From CS1-C013 sp964347265 (GTDB lineage Archaea > Aenigmatarchaeota > Aenigmatarchaeia > Aenigmatarchaeales > Aenigmatarchaeaceae): a stretch of DNA of 64,000 nt. Positions 1 through 9,236 of this stretch are shown piece after piece. The first letter of the stretch is position 1. Every line of letters begins with the position of its first letter. The position numbers and the translations under genes were made by a program. Location of the stretch: contig CAYFXV010000002.1 of NCBI GenBank assembly GCA_964347265.1, forward strand, positions 1-64,000, read 5' to 3'. The notes below the pieces were generated by a model. That model ran no database searches and was not told the DNA's origin. It saw nothing but the letters and a program-made list of their open reading frames with translations.

Positions 1-14
1 TCCTGCCTCGGGCG
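1..14 (+). tRNA. 3' end of a tRNA, probably tRNA-Ser (partial)
   Basis: The first bases of the window read like the end of a tRNA: a T-stem 3' strand CCTGC (2-6), an acceptor 3' strand CTCGGGC (7-13) and discriminator G (14). Discriminator G together with this acceptor end fits archaeal tRNA-Ser. The rest of the gene lies outside the window, so neither the anticodon nor the fold can be checked. No CCA is encoded. Confidence 0.35.
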
Positions 15-41
15 CTTAACTATTTTCTAGAAAAAAAAGAA

Positions 42-239
42 TTAATACTTTTCACTAGGATGCCAAACAAAATCTTCTGGGAAATCTGCAATTTCTTCAT
101 CACAAACTTCTTCATCATATTCACAATCAATTTCTACTTTTTCTGAATTCGCTATAAACTTAGTTTTACAGCAAGGACAAGAAACTAAATGTTTAGTTTG
201 AATTAACTTATTATTACAAAGGTTTTTTTCTTTTAACAT
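42..239 (-). CDS. Small Cys-rich, probable zinc-binding protein
   Basis: A 65-residue protein of unknown function. It carries a closely spaced cysteine knuckle (SCPCCKTKF), a further Cys about 20 residues on, and an acidic C-terminal half, which suggests a small zinc-ribbon-like fold. I place the start at 239 because GGTGAT lies a few bases before that ATG and matches the 16S 3' end; an upstream in-frame ATG at 287 would run through a leader hairpin (273-289). It is a single gene, transcribed away from the AAA+ region. No family is recognised. Confidence 0.6.
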   Translation of the reverse strand: MLKEKNLCNNKLIQTKHLVSCPCCKTKFIANSEKVEIDCEYDEEVCDEEIADFPEDFVWHPSEKY

Positions 240-272
240 TTTATCACCTTTATCTTTCATGTAAAATATAAA

Positions 273-289
273 GGGTGTCATCGACACCC
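273..289. promoter_or_regulatory. GC-rich hairpin in the leader of the small Cys-rich gene
   Basis: A perfect 7-bp inverted repeat, GGGTGTC/GACACCC, with a 3-base loop stands out in an A+T-rich background. On the minus strand it lies about 35 bases before the start codon at 239, inside the presumed 5' leader. It could be a leader structure or the terminator of an upstream transcript; no poly-T tract decides this. Confidence 0.35.
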
Positions 290-376
290 AAAAAGAACTG
301 GATACTGAAAACTAATTATTTCAAACTTACTTTTTCTTTTTCTTTTTTCCACCCACTTTTTTTCACCTCTTCAAAT

Positions 377-420
377 ATACATAGTTCTATACTGTTAATC
401 AATTCAAAAGAACTATGTAT
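377..420. other. 12-bp perfect inverted repeat, possible terminator hairpin
   Basis: ATACATAGTTCT (377-388) and its exact complement AGAACTATGTAT (409-420) are separated by 20 bases. On the minus strand the hairpin follows the stop codon of the 21-residue reading frame (431-496) by about ten bases, so it may end that short transcript or stabilise its 3' end. Confidence 0.4.
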
Positions 421-430
421 TTTTGGTTTT

Positions 431-496
431 TTACCAATCCTCATCTTCTATTTCCTCATCTTCTTGAGGAGTTTCTTTTTTCTTCTTTCTGGGCAT
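431..496 (-). CDS. Possible 21-residue basic/acidic micro-protein
   Basis: A very short reading frame (MPRKKKKETPQEDEEIEDED plus W) has a full Shine-Dalgarno AGGAGG about nine bases before its ATG and an archaeal promoter-like TTTAAATA with a purine-rich BRE some 55 bases upstream. A 12-bp hairpin follows the stop. The peptide has a lysine-rich head and an acidic tail; no function is known. The signals around it are better than chance for a frame this short, but coding is unproven. Confidence 0.4.
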   Translation of the reverse strand: MPRKKKKETPQEDEEIEDEDW

Positions 497-551
497 AAAT
501 ATCGCCTCCTAAGAGACCATATTCTCTTAATTTGTAAAGACGCAGAACTAG

Positions 552-566
552 TATTTAAACTTTCTT
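552..566 (-). promoter_or_regulatory. Archaeal promoter (BRE + TATA) for the micro-ORF
   Basis: On the minus strand GAAAG is followed directly by TTTAAATA, the usual BRE/TATA arrangement, upstream of the ribosome site at about 505-510. It would yield a short leader and a transcript that ends near the hairpin at 377-420. Confidence 0.45.
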
Positions 567-702
567 TGATATTTTGGTATATATCTTTCGTTTTTTTAAA
601 CTTTTTTAATTATATTCTATTTAATCAAAATCTTTAAATTTCTCCAAACTGAACAAAAGTAGACACCACAGATCTTTATAAGAAAATGCCTCGGATGCCA
701 AA

Positions 703-1671
703 TTATTTTACTTCTTCCGTTAATCTATAAACAGCTGGTTTATCAGAAATTTTTTCAACTAAGGGTTGTTCTATACCTTTCCTTTTCATAACTTTAATAC
801 CAGATTTCAAACCCAAATAAGCTAGTTGAGAGGTGATTGTTTTTGTTGGTTTTTTCAATTTTTTAGCTATTTCGCTTGGTGTAAAATCACCAGTTTTCAA
901 GATATTAACAATTTCTTTTTGTAATGGAGAAAGTCTATCTATAATTTCTGTTTTACTTGTTTCAATTTCTGGTTTATATTCAAAACATTTTCTAACAAAA
1001 TATCTATTTATAGTTTTTTCAGTGTTTGATGTAGCTACCATTTCACAAAGTTCTAAAATTTTTCTTGGTATGAAATCAGCTTTTTCGAATATAGGTTCTA
1101 AACTGTCTGGTTCAAATGGATCTTTATGTTTAACTCTGTTAATTATCATTTCTCTTGCTTCTTCAGTTGTTAAAGGCCTTAGTTTTATTTTTCGATTTCC
1201 TACTAATTCTAAAAGATTTCCCTCAAGATTTTTTAATTCATCTGTATCAGAAGCTAGAACAACAGAACTAATTAATTTATTATCAAAATTTCTTTTTATT
1301 GACTTTCCTATGAGAGGTGGTAAAGTATTTGCATCATCAATGAGCATAATAATTTTTTTCTTTTTTCCAAACAAACCTGCTTTTGATTTTTCTCTTATCA
1401 TTTCATCTATGTTTATTTTCAATATTTCATCTTGACTCATTCCTAAAGTATTTAGATAAATTGGTAAAGTATGGGGTGAAGGATATTTTTCTAACCATTT
1501 TAAAATAATGGTCTTTCCCATACCATCTTCTCCAGTTAAAAGGCAGCAATCGTCAGAATTGACGTATTCTAGCACATTTTGCCTTATTTCTTTGATTCCT
1601 GAAATGGTTTCTGGCATAGGAATTAGTTCAAAAGGATTAGTTTTCCAACCATATCTTTCATACCATGCCAT
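703..1671 (-). CDS. AAA+ ATPase with C-terminal winged helix (Orc1/Cdc6- or ExeA-like)
   Basis: This 322-residue protein has a P-loop GEDGMGKT near residue 46, a Walker B-like stretch IIMLIDDAN near residue 107, an AAA+ lid region, and a C-terminal winged-helix segment (about 245-320, with SPLQKEIVNIL and PSEIAKKL). The N-terminal WKTNPFELIP resembles the entry of ExeA/Orc-type ATPases. The layout is that of a DNA-binding initiator- or regulator-type ATPase. Five phased TAAAGTA boxes lie immediately upstream, so autoregulation or an origin-like role is possible. It is shorter than typical Orc1/Cdc6 proteins (about 400 aa). The next gene upstream on this strand is about 240 bases away. Confidence 0.65.
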   Translation of the reverse strand: MAWYERYGWKTNPFELIPMPETISGIKEIRQNVLEYVNSDDCCLLTGEDGMGKTIILKWLEKYPSPHTLPIYLNTLGMSQDEILKINIDEMIREKSKAGLFGKKKKIIMLIDDANTLPPLIGKSIKRNFDNKLISSVVLASDTDELKNLEGNLLELVGNRKIKLRPLTTEEAREMIINRVKHKDPFEPDSLEPIFEKADFIPRKILELCEMVATSNTEKTINRYFVRKCFEYKPEIETSKTEIIDRLSPLQKEIVNILKTGDFTPSEIAKKLKKPTKTITSQLAYLGLKSGIKVMKRKGIEQPLVEKISDKPAVYRLTEEVK

Positions 1672-1679
1672 ACAACCAC

Positions 1680-1749
1680 TACTTTATAGAATATTCATAT
1701 ACTTTACATAAATAGGTTGATACTTTATGGCATACTTTATGATACTTTA
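1680..1749 (-). repeat. Five helically phased TAAAGTA boxes upstream of the AAA+ gene
   Basis: TACTTTA on the plus strand (TAAAGTA on the minus) occurs at 1680, 1700, 1721, 1733 and 1743, with spacings of 20, 21, 12 and 10 bases, close to whole helical turns. The fuller form is CATAAAGTATC. A sixth box lies at 1871. The array starts 9 bases before the start codon at 1671 and overlaps the presumed promoter, as expected for operators or initiator-binding repeats. Confidence 0.6.
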
Positions 1750-1911
1750 TGAATTTTTCTATTTTTTGTTAAATTTTTTAAAAGCTAAATTTTGACAAGT
1801 TTTTAAATTCTTCTCGATTTTGGGCGTTTGGGGCTGAAAATGGGTGTGGAGGCCTAAAAACTATGGTAGATACTTTACGCGATTAATAAAGTTATTTTTT
1901 GTTAATTTTTT

Positions 1912-3096
1912 CTAAAAACCGTGTTTTTTCTTTAAATTTTTAGGACTTACGTCAAATCCAGATTTATCTAATCTTTCAGCCAGAAGTATGGGTAAAGTAC
2001 CTTGGAGAGTAACAATTTTCGCATAAGTATCTGAAAACCCTTTACTTGCTGAATCAACTAAAGTTGTGTATTCACAGCCGCATAAATCTTCTAATGGAGA
2101 ATTTTCTATTCCTACAAATGGATAAACTACTGCACCTATTTCTTGTGCTTTTTTACACCAATTCAAAACATAAGCTTCTCCTTTTAATACTGGAGAATAA
2201 AATTTTTCCATTCCACCAGATTTTGATGGAAGTAAAACAACATCACCTGCTCTTGGATCAGGAGTATTTTCACCACCAAAAAGGTATGCTTGATCTCCTA
2301 TAATTTGTTTGACTTGACCCAATCTTTTAATGAGAAATTTAGAAACATCTTTCGCTCCCTTTCTACCACCAGCAAATACATCGCAATGTCTTCTTAAATT
2401 TTCTACTAAACTTTCTTCTACTAAACTTTTACATGTTTCAGATTCTTCCCATTCATCAATTCTCCTGCCTATTATTGGCATTTTGTCCTCTATAATTTCA
2501 TAAAACCTTTCAGGGCCTTCATTTTCAATTAATGATTGATATTCGGTTTGCCCAAACCACAGATGAGTATATTCACCTAAGTCACGCATCATACCAAATC
2601 TACGATAATCTTTTGAATCTTTATTTTCAGATCCTTCCATTTCTATAATTATTCCATTACTTTCTTTCACAATTTTACCAGCTGTAGAATTAGGATTTTG
2701 TGTTACAAGTATAATTTCCCATATATCATTTTTATTTTGTTGAAGATAAGAAGACAATCTTTCTAATGTATTATTAGTAGAATCAGTTTCTCCACTACTT
2801 GAGGGAAAAATACCTACTATTTTTTTATGGCGTCTTTCAAATTTTGTAGCAGCCAGATCAATAGTATCTGCTGGAAATCCAATGTCATTATAATTTATAT
2901 ATGTTACATTACTATTTCTTGCAAATTCAGCTGAAGGAATATCCAAAGTACGCTCCATTCTACCAGCACTGACACCCACTATCAGACTAGCTTCTTTTAA
3001 TGCTTCATGCGCTTCTTCATGTGGTCCTTCTTTTATTCTTAATAAACTATTAAAAACTTTATTATACATCTCAAATTTTTCACTCATAGTCTTCAT
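1912..3096 (-). CDS. Double SIS-domain (sugar isomerase-like) protein
   Basis: A 394-residue protein with two phosphosugar-binding, SIS-like halves. The first has IVGIFPSSSGETDSTNN (about residues 95-111) and EIILVTQNPNSTAGKI; the second has GDVVLLPSKSGGMEKF and GAVVYPFVGIENS. Ser/Thr-rich loops after hydrophobic strands are the hallmark of this fold, found in GlmS isomerase domains and phosphoglucose/mannose isomerases. The substrate cannot be told. The start may instead be the ATG three codons downstream (3087). It is transcribed alone and divergently from the AbrB-asnS operon. Confidence 0.55.
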   Translation of the reverse strand: MKTMSEKFEMYNKVFNSLLRIKEGPHEEAHEALKEASLIVGVSAGRMERTLDIPSAEFARNSNVTYINYNDIGFPADTIDLAATKFERRHKKIVGIFPSSSGETDSTNNTLERLSSYLQQNKNDIWEIILVTQNPNSTAGKIVKESNGIIIEMEGSENKDSKDYRRFGMMRDLGEYTHLWFGQTEYQSLIENEGPERFYEIIEDKMPIIGRRIDEWEESETCKSLVEESLVENLRRHCDVFAGGRKGAKDVSKFLIKRLGQVKQIIGDQAYLFGGENTPDPRAGDVVLLPSKSGGMEKFYSPVLKGEAYVLNWCKKAQEIGAVVYPFVGIENSPLEDLCGCEYTTLVDSASKGFSDTYAKIVTLQGTLPILLAERLDKSGFDVSPKNLKKKHGF

Positions 3097-3195
3097 AAAA
3101 ATCAGGTGCTAATTTTTAGTGTCTTAAAAATAAAAACCTTACCCACATAGTTTTAAATACTCTTCTAAGAAACTTTAGTTAGGTGAAATAAATGG

Positions 3196-3372
3196 GTGGA
3201 CGTCAAAATTTGGGAAAAATATAAGCAAATAGATTCTTTTAGTTTTACTTCTATTCCTGATTACAGAGGAAGAATAACAATACCAGCTTCTGTTAGAAAA
3301 AAACTAAGAATTAAACCAAAATCTGTTGTTTCAGTTACAATTAAATCTTTAAAAAGGAGAATAGAAAAATAA
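3196..3372 (+). CDS. AbrB/SpoVT-family DNA-binding protein
   Basis: A 58-residue protein whose centre reads RGRITIPASVRKKLRIK, the swapped-hairpin AbrB/SpoVT signature (G-R-[IV]-T-[IL]-P). I use the GTG at 3196, preceded by AGGTGA; the nearby ATG at 3192 runs into a stop after ten codons. It lies 13 bases before asnS and probably shares its transcript. The family includes transition-state regulators and antitoxins, but no toxin gene is adjacent, so a regulator is more likely. Confidence 0.7.
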   Translation: MDVKIWEKYKQIDSFSFTSIPDYRGRITIPASVRKKLRIKPKSVVSVTIKSLKRRIEK

Positions 3373-3385
3373 GGATAGTGGTGAT

Positions 3386-4641
<1,256 letters not shown>

Positions 4642-4645
<4 letters not shown>

Positions 4646-6066
4646 TTTAATCCTCTTTCGAATTTTTCTCTAGCTATATCAGCTCTAATCTGAGCTTCTC
4701 TTGTAGGATATCTTCCTGTGAGACATCCTAAACAAAGCTCATCTCTACTAAGACCTGTAGCCCTAACAAAACTATCTATAGGCTGATAACATAATTCATC
4801 AGCACCTATTATTTTAGCTATTTCATCAGGTTCATGATTAGCACCTATTAATTCTCCAAAGGTTGCCATCTCAGTTCCATAGAAACAAGGACTTCTTATT
4901 TGTGGAAACGTGGGAAACATGTAAACTTTTCTTACTCCGTATCTTCTTAATTTCTCAATGATTCCTTTTGTTGTATCACCTCTTACAATACTATCATCTA
5001 TTACTGCAATATTCATTCCTTTCATTTTTTCACTAAGTATGTTTACTTTTTTGTCAACTGTTTCTTGTCTTTCATCTTTTGATAACATGAAAGCTCTCTG
5101 TGTCACGAATCTGTGTCTTCTAGTTGCACGTTCCCATCTTTTACCAGTTTCTTCGTGAAGTCCATAAGCAGCATCATTACCAGTTTGTGGTATTGAAAGG
5201 ATAATATCTACGTTTTTTACAATTTCAGAATATTCTCTTCCAAGATTTCTCCCAAACTCTTCTCTGACTTCGTATACAAACCTATCTCCCAGTTTTGAAT
5301 CTGGTCTAGCAACATATGCAAACTCAAAAGCGCAAAGTGCTCTTCTCTTACAAGGTACTAATTTTTCTCTTTCAAAACCATCTTTTGATACTGTAACCAT
5401 TTCTCCTGGGCTGATTTCAAAATCTAATTCAAGGTTATTAATATTCAAACCAACAGTTTCAGATGATATAGCATGAACATTTTCATTATAACCACAACAA
5501 AGAGGTCTTATCCCATGGGAATCTTTAAAGGCAAATAATTCTCCATCCTGATTTACTCCTACTACTGAAAAAGCACCGTCTATATTCATACAACTTTTTA
5601 CAGCTTCCTTTAGATCTCCTCTTCTTTCATATTCTAATTGGAGTTTTTTACAAAGAAGTCCTGCATCACAAGAATTTGAATAATTAAAGGAGATTTTTTT
5701 GACATCCTCTAATAATTTAGAAGGATTTGGTAAACCACCATTAGATGTTAGTGCTAATCTCACCTTTCCATTTCCTTCAATAATTGGTTGTGTGATTTTT
5801 ATTAGTGATGATCTATCTGTTTTACCAGAGGTTGAATATAGAACACTGCCTAAACCAACATTTCCTGGTAAGTTATCAAACCATTCTTGCTTCATTCCTC
5901 TTTCTACATCTGGAACTAGACCTAAATCTTTATGTCCATAGAACATTTCATCAAAAGTAAACAAACCATACGACTGTTGGCCGCGATGATTTTGTGCTTT
6001 TAACCCCCAATAAATATAAGAAGTAGCATTGCCTTCTTTAATCTCTGCTCCAAAATCTCCACCCAT
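4642..6066 (-). CDS. purF: Amidophosphoribosyltransferase homolog lacking the catalytic N-terminal Cys
   Basis: A 474-residue PurF-family protein: an N-terminal Ntn glutaminase-like half (HRGQQSYGL near 28, HGIRPLCCGY near 200) and a C-terminal phosphoribosyltransferase half with the PRPP loop VIDDSIVRGDTTKG near residue 353. Four Cys, in PC and LCLGCL contexts, occur late. PurF normally begins M-C-G-[VI]-F-G, and that Cys is the glutaminase nucleophile. Here the protein begins MGGDFG, and an in-frame stop seven codons upstream leaves no other start. The usual oxyanion motif HNGNL reads TSNGGLP. The PRTase half looks intact, so it may use free ammonia or have another role. No other purine gene is in the window. 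Confidence 0.75.
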
Positions 6067-6137
6067 AAGTAAAATGAAAAACTAAAAAATTTAAGTCTTT
6101 GTAATGTTATTTAAAAACTCTAAATAAATTACTAATT

Positions 6138-6213
6138 GGGCCTGTAGCTCAGTCTGGATTAGAGCGACTGGCTTCGGACCAGTAGGTCGGGAGTTCAAAT
6201 CTCCCCAGGCTCA
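6138..6213 (+). tRNA. tRNA-Arg (anticodon TCG)
   Basis: A 76-nt cloverleaf: acceptor GGGCCTG/CAGGCTC with one G-T pair, D-stem GCTC/GAGC, anticodon stem ACTGG/CCAGT with loop CTTCGGA, and T-arm GGGAG-TTCAAAT-CTCCC. The anticodon TCG reads CGA. There is no intron, and CCA is not encoded. It lies 11 bases from the convergent TPM-domain gene. Confidence 0.92.
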
Positions 6214-6223
6214 CTTCTTATAA

Positions 6224-7054
6224 TTACCATCCACCCGAGGCGCCACCTCCTCCGCTCGCTCCGCCACCAAATCCACCACCTCCTCCACCTCCACCACCCC
6301 TACCAAATCCACCAACAAAGAACCAGAAATGTGTTTGCTTTTTCTTCTTCTTTTTAATTTTCTTTCCACATTTTGGACATTCACAAATAACATAATCTCC
6401 CTTTGTATGACATTTCATCTTTGTTCCACATTTTGGACATCTTTCTACAATAACACTGCGAATTATAAATATAATTAAAGGTAATATGACAAAGAAGAAT
6501 ACAATAAAAAATATTATTATATTTTCAAGGGCCACTTCATCTGAAATAAATTCTCCAGAAATAACAGACTCATCTCCACCAGCTTGAATAACTTTACCTA
6601 CAGCATCAACAGCATAATATAATCCATCTCCATATTTCTCTTCTCTAAAATAAGGAGTTAAATATGTTCTGCCAATTCTTCCTGCTTTGGCATCATTAAT
6701 AATAGGTTCTAATCCATATCCAACTTCAAATCTCCATTTCCTATCTTGAATTGCAGCTACTATTAACAAGCCATTGTCAACATCTTTTTTTCCAATTCCA
6801 TTTTTTTCAAAAGTTTTAACACCATACTCTTCGATGGACATTGGTTCTGTTGTATCAACAGTTAAAACAGCAATTTCTACTGTCCAGTTTTTTTCAATTT
6901 CCGAACATAAAGTATTGATTCTACTCTCATCTGGAGCAGATAAAACATTAGCAAAATCATTTACATATTTTTTCAAAGTAGGAATCTCTTGAGAAAAGCC
7001 TATATTAATAAATAAAAGAAAAACTAGAAAAGCAAAGCACAACAGTTTTTTCAT
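6224..7054 (-). CDS. TPM-domain membrane protein with zinc ribbon and Gly-rich tail
   Basis: A 276-residue protein: signal peptide (1-21), an extracellular TPM (TLP18.3/Psb32/MOLO-1) domain (about 28-150, with YVNDFANVLS and ENGIGKKDVDNGLLIV), one membrane helix (about 178-200), then a zinc ribbon (CPKCGTKMKC and CECPKCGKK) and a glycine-rich end. TPM/YgcG proteins with Gly-rich tails typically pair with LemA, and the lemA-like gene is eight bases upstream in the same operon. The pair is common in bacteria and archaea; its function is unclear, perhaps cell-envelope maintenance. Confidence 0.8.
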   Translation of the reverse strand: MKKLLCFAFLVFLLFINIGFSQEIPTLKKYVNDFANVLSAPDESRINTLCSEIEKNWTVEIAVLTVDTTEPMSIEEYGVKTFEKNGIGKKDVDNGLLIVAAIQDRKWRFEVGYGLEPIINDAKAGRIGRTYLTPYFREEKYGDGLYYAVDAVGKVIQAGGDESVISGEFISDEVALENIIIFFIVFFFVILPLIIFIIRSVIVERCPKCGTKMKCHTKGDYVICECPKCGKKIKKKKKKQTHFWFFVGGFGRGGGGGGGGGFGGGASGGGGASGGW

Positions 7055-7062
7055 TTGAAAAC

Positions 7063-7647
7063 CTAGGAAATTGTTAAATTAATTGTTGGTGCAATCTCTG
7101 CTCCTTCTTGTGCTTGGAAGTATGATCTTTCTCCAAAACCAAACATGTTTGCAAGGATGTTTGATGGAAATACTTTTATTGCTGTGTTATAACTTCTTAC
7201 CATATCATTGTATCTAGATCTTTCAACAGCGATTCTATTTTCTGTTCCTGCTAATTCATCCATTAAATTTAAAATTGTTCGATCTGTTTTTAATTCTGGA
7301 TAATTTTCTACTGTTACTATCAATCTTCCTAAAGCAGAATCCAAAGCATTTCCGAATTTCACTTTGTCTTCAGTAGTAACTGCACCCATCCACTGACTTC
7401 TCAAAGATGTAATCTCTTCAAGTAAAGATTTTTCAAATTGCATATAACCTTTTGCTGTATTAACAAGGTTAGGTATTAAATCTATTCTCCTCTGATATTG
7501 AGTCTCAACCTTGGCCCATTGGTTTTCAATGTTCTGGGTTAATACAATAAAGTTATTGTAAGATCCCCAAACCCAAAATATTAATATTAATATTATGACC
7601 AATATCCAAACCCAAGGTTTTGAATAAAATGGTTTTTGTTTAGCCAT
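7063..7647 (-). CDS. lemA: LemA family protein
   Basis: A 194-residue protein with an N-terminal membrane helix (about residues 14-30) followed by an alpha-helical LemA domain: YNNFIVLTQNIENQWAKV, QRRIDLIPNLVNTAKGY and a conserved C-terminal FPSNILANMFGF. I start at the ATG at 7647 (MAKQKPF); an upstream in-frame ATG at 7692 would add a hydrophilic stretch not expected in the family. It is the first gene of the LemA-TPM operon. Confidence 0.85.
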   Translation of the reverse strand: MAKQKPFYSKPWVWILVIILILIFWVWGSYNNFIVLTQNIENQWAKVETQYQRRIDLIPNLVNTAKGYMQFEKSLLEEITSLRSQWMGAVTTEDKVKFGNALDSALGRLIVTVENYPELKTDRTILNLMDELAGTENRIAVERSRYNDMVRSYNTAIKVFPSNILANMFGFGERSYFQAQEGAEIAPTINLTIS

Positions 7648-7724
7648 ACACTTATTACCACTATAAAATTTAAAAAGCTTATCTAGAAACATAATTTTTT
7701 AAATCAGTAAAATTATTTAGTTTT

Positions 7725-7922
7725 ATGGTTGTAATGAGTACATATGAATTTTTAGAAAAACTGATGCCTACAGATTGGATTTCCGCTGCTCTAGTTGTTT
7801 TATTCATTATAATTTTTGAATACAAAAATTATGGAAACCCATGGACACGTGCTTTAATGGGAATTCTAGCAGCTCTTGCAATTAAGGGGTTTTTAATTTT
7901 TATTAGCTGGTGGCCAATTTGA
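7725..7922 (+). CDS. Small membrane protein
   Basis: A 65-residue protein with two predicted membrane helices (about 18-32 and 43-60) and no recognised family. The start could be three codons later (7734). Its last 13 bases overlap the next reading frame (nnrD), so the two are probably translationally coupled. Confidence 0.55.
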   Translation: MVVMSTYEFLEKLMPTDWISAALVVLFIIIFEYKNYGNPWTRALMGILAALAIKGFLIFISWWPI

Positions 7923-8743
7923 AAATCCTAAAGAAAATTTATGGAAAAAGAGATGTTTGGAGTCACAAAGGACAATTTGGAAGATTAGTTGTTGTTTCAG
8001 GAAGTAAGAGACACACAGGCTCCCCTTGTTTTGTTGGACTATCCGCTTATAGAGCTGGTTGTGATTTAGTTTATATAGCAGCGCCAAAAAGAGCTGCTGA
8101 TGTTGCTGCTAATTTTTCTCCGAATCTAATAACAGACCCCTTAGAAGGAGAAAAATTAATAAAAAATCATATTAAAAAAATAATTTCTTTAATAAAAGAA
8201 GTTAGAGCAACTGCTGTTGCAATAGGTCCTGGATTATGGAGAGAAAAAGAAACTTTGGATTCAATTGTAGAGTTAATTAAAAAAATTAATCTTCCAATGG
8301 TTGTAGATGCTGATGCAGTTAGGGCTGTTGCCAGGAAAAAAGAAGTTCTAAAAAGAAACTGTGTTCTTACACCCCATGCAGATGAATTCAGAGAATTAAC
8401 AGGAATGAGAGTGAAGAACTTGAAAGAAAGAAAAAAACTTGTTAAAGAATTTGCAAAAAAATTAAATTGTGTAATACTTCTTAAAGGTCATGTTGATGTT
8501 GTTTCCGATGGAAATAAAATTTTCTTAAATAAAACAGGAACTCCTTACATGACAAAGGGTGGTTGTGGAGATACTCTAACAGGAATTTGTGGAGCATTAC
8601 TTGCTAGAGGAATAAATACTTTTGATTCTGCTTGTGCGGCTGCTTATATTAATGGTAAAGCTGGAGAATTAGCTTCAAAAAAATATAAACAAGGCTTGTT
8701 AGCAACTGATTTGATAGAAAACATTCCTAAAATCTGTACCTAA
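7910..8743 (+). CDS. nnrD: ADP-dependent NAD(P)H-hydrate dehydratase (YjeF C-terminal domain)
   Basis: A 277-residue ribokinase-like enzyme that repairs hydrated NAD(P)H with ADP. Features are the nucleotide-site motif GQFGRLVVVSGS near residue 22, AIGPGLWRE near 104, VVDADAVRAV near 129, LTPHADEFRELTG near 151 and the catalytic TKGGCGDTLTGICGALLARG near 222. Only this domain is present; the epimerase domain (YjeF N-terminus), fused in many organisms, is absent. The frame opens at a GTG (7910) inside the preceding gene; a TTG at 7919 is the alternative. The 3' end overlaps a convergent gene by 45 bases. Confidence 0.85.
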   Translation: MANLKILKKIYGKRDVWSHKGQFGRLVVVSGSKRHTGSPCFVGLSAYRAGCDLVYIAAPKRAADVAANFSPNLITDPLEGEKLIKNHIKKIISLIKEVRATAVAIGPGLWREKETLDSIVELIKKINLPMVVDADAVRAVARKKEVLKRNCVLTPHADEFRELTGMRVKNLKERKKLVKEFAKKLNCVILLKGHVDVVSDGNKIFLNKTGTPYMTKGGCGDTLTGICGALLARGINTFDSACAAAYINGKAGELASKKYKQGLLATDLIENIPKICT

Positions 8744-9097
8744 AGCTCTTATCTCTTCTGAAGAATAACCTTTTTTTAAAAGGGATTGACGTGTATTTTC
8801 TGTTATTTCTTTAAAAGTTTTACTACGTGAGAGAAAACCAGAAACACTAATATCACTGATTTCATCAAAAAAAGATGTATCCTCAAATTTAATAGTTTCG
8901 TAAGCTTTTTCAGCGTCATTTTTAGCTTCATTAATCACAGATAACCATGTTGGAAAGGAAAAAGCTCCTAATGTTATTCCAGCATATTTTTTTAATTTGT
9001 TTACTTTTGAAGGATTTATTAGACTTTCACAATACCATTCACAAGCCTTTGAAAATACTTTTTTTGAAAAAGAAGATAAATATTCTTTCATCTTCAT
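8699..9097 (-). CDS. Hypothetical protein
   Basis: A 132-residue protein of unknown function. It is mostly helical, with one moderately hydrophobic segment (about residues 40-57), which may be a membrane anchor. The C-terminus overlaps the convergent nnrD gene by 45 bases. A TTTAAAG box about 35 bases before the start would serve as promoter. Confidence 0.5.
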   Translation of the reverse strand: MKMKEYLSSFSKKVFSKACEWYCESLINPSKVNKLKKYAGITLGAFSFPTWLSVINEAKNDAEKAYETIKFEDTSFFDEISDISVSGFLSRSKTFKEITENTRQSLLKKGYSSEEIRALGTDFRNVFYQISC

Positions 9098-9165
9098 GAT
9101 ACCACACTAAAGAAAAGTAGAATAGTAAACTTTAAATCTTTACTCTCTCTCGGTCAAGAAATGAT

Positions 9166-9187
9166 GCGCCGACCGGGATTCGAACCC
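9166..9187 (-). other. Orphan tRNA 3'-end fragment
   Basis: On the minus strand, GGG-TTCGAAT-CCCGG-TCGGCGC-A is a T-loop, T-stem 3' side, acceptor 3' strand and discriminator A. The two outer 5' bases of the T-stem no longer match, and no D-arm, anticodon arm or 5' acceptor half follows. It therefore looks like a copied or left-over tRNA end, for instance an integration-site remnant, or the 3' part of a split tRNA. Confidence 0.5.
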
Positions 9188-9236
9188 TTGTCACATTAAA
9201 TAATTTTTTATATACCAAATAATACATAGTATATTC

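Noticed and set aside
3192..3225. ATG-initiated short frame before asnS
   Set aside because: It ends after ten codons; the GTG four bases later gives a complete AbrB-type protein with a ribosome site.
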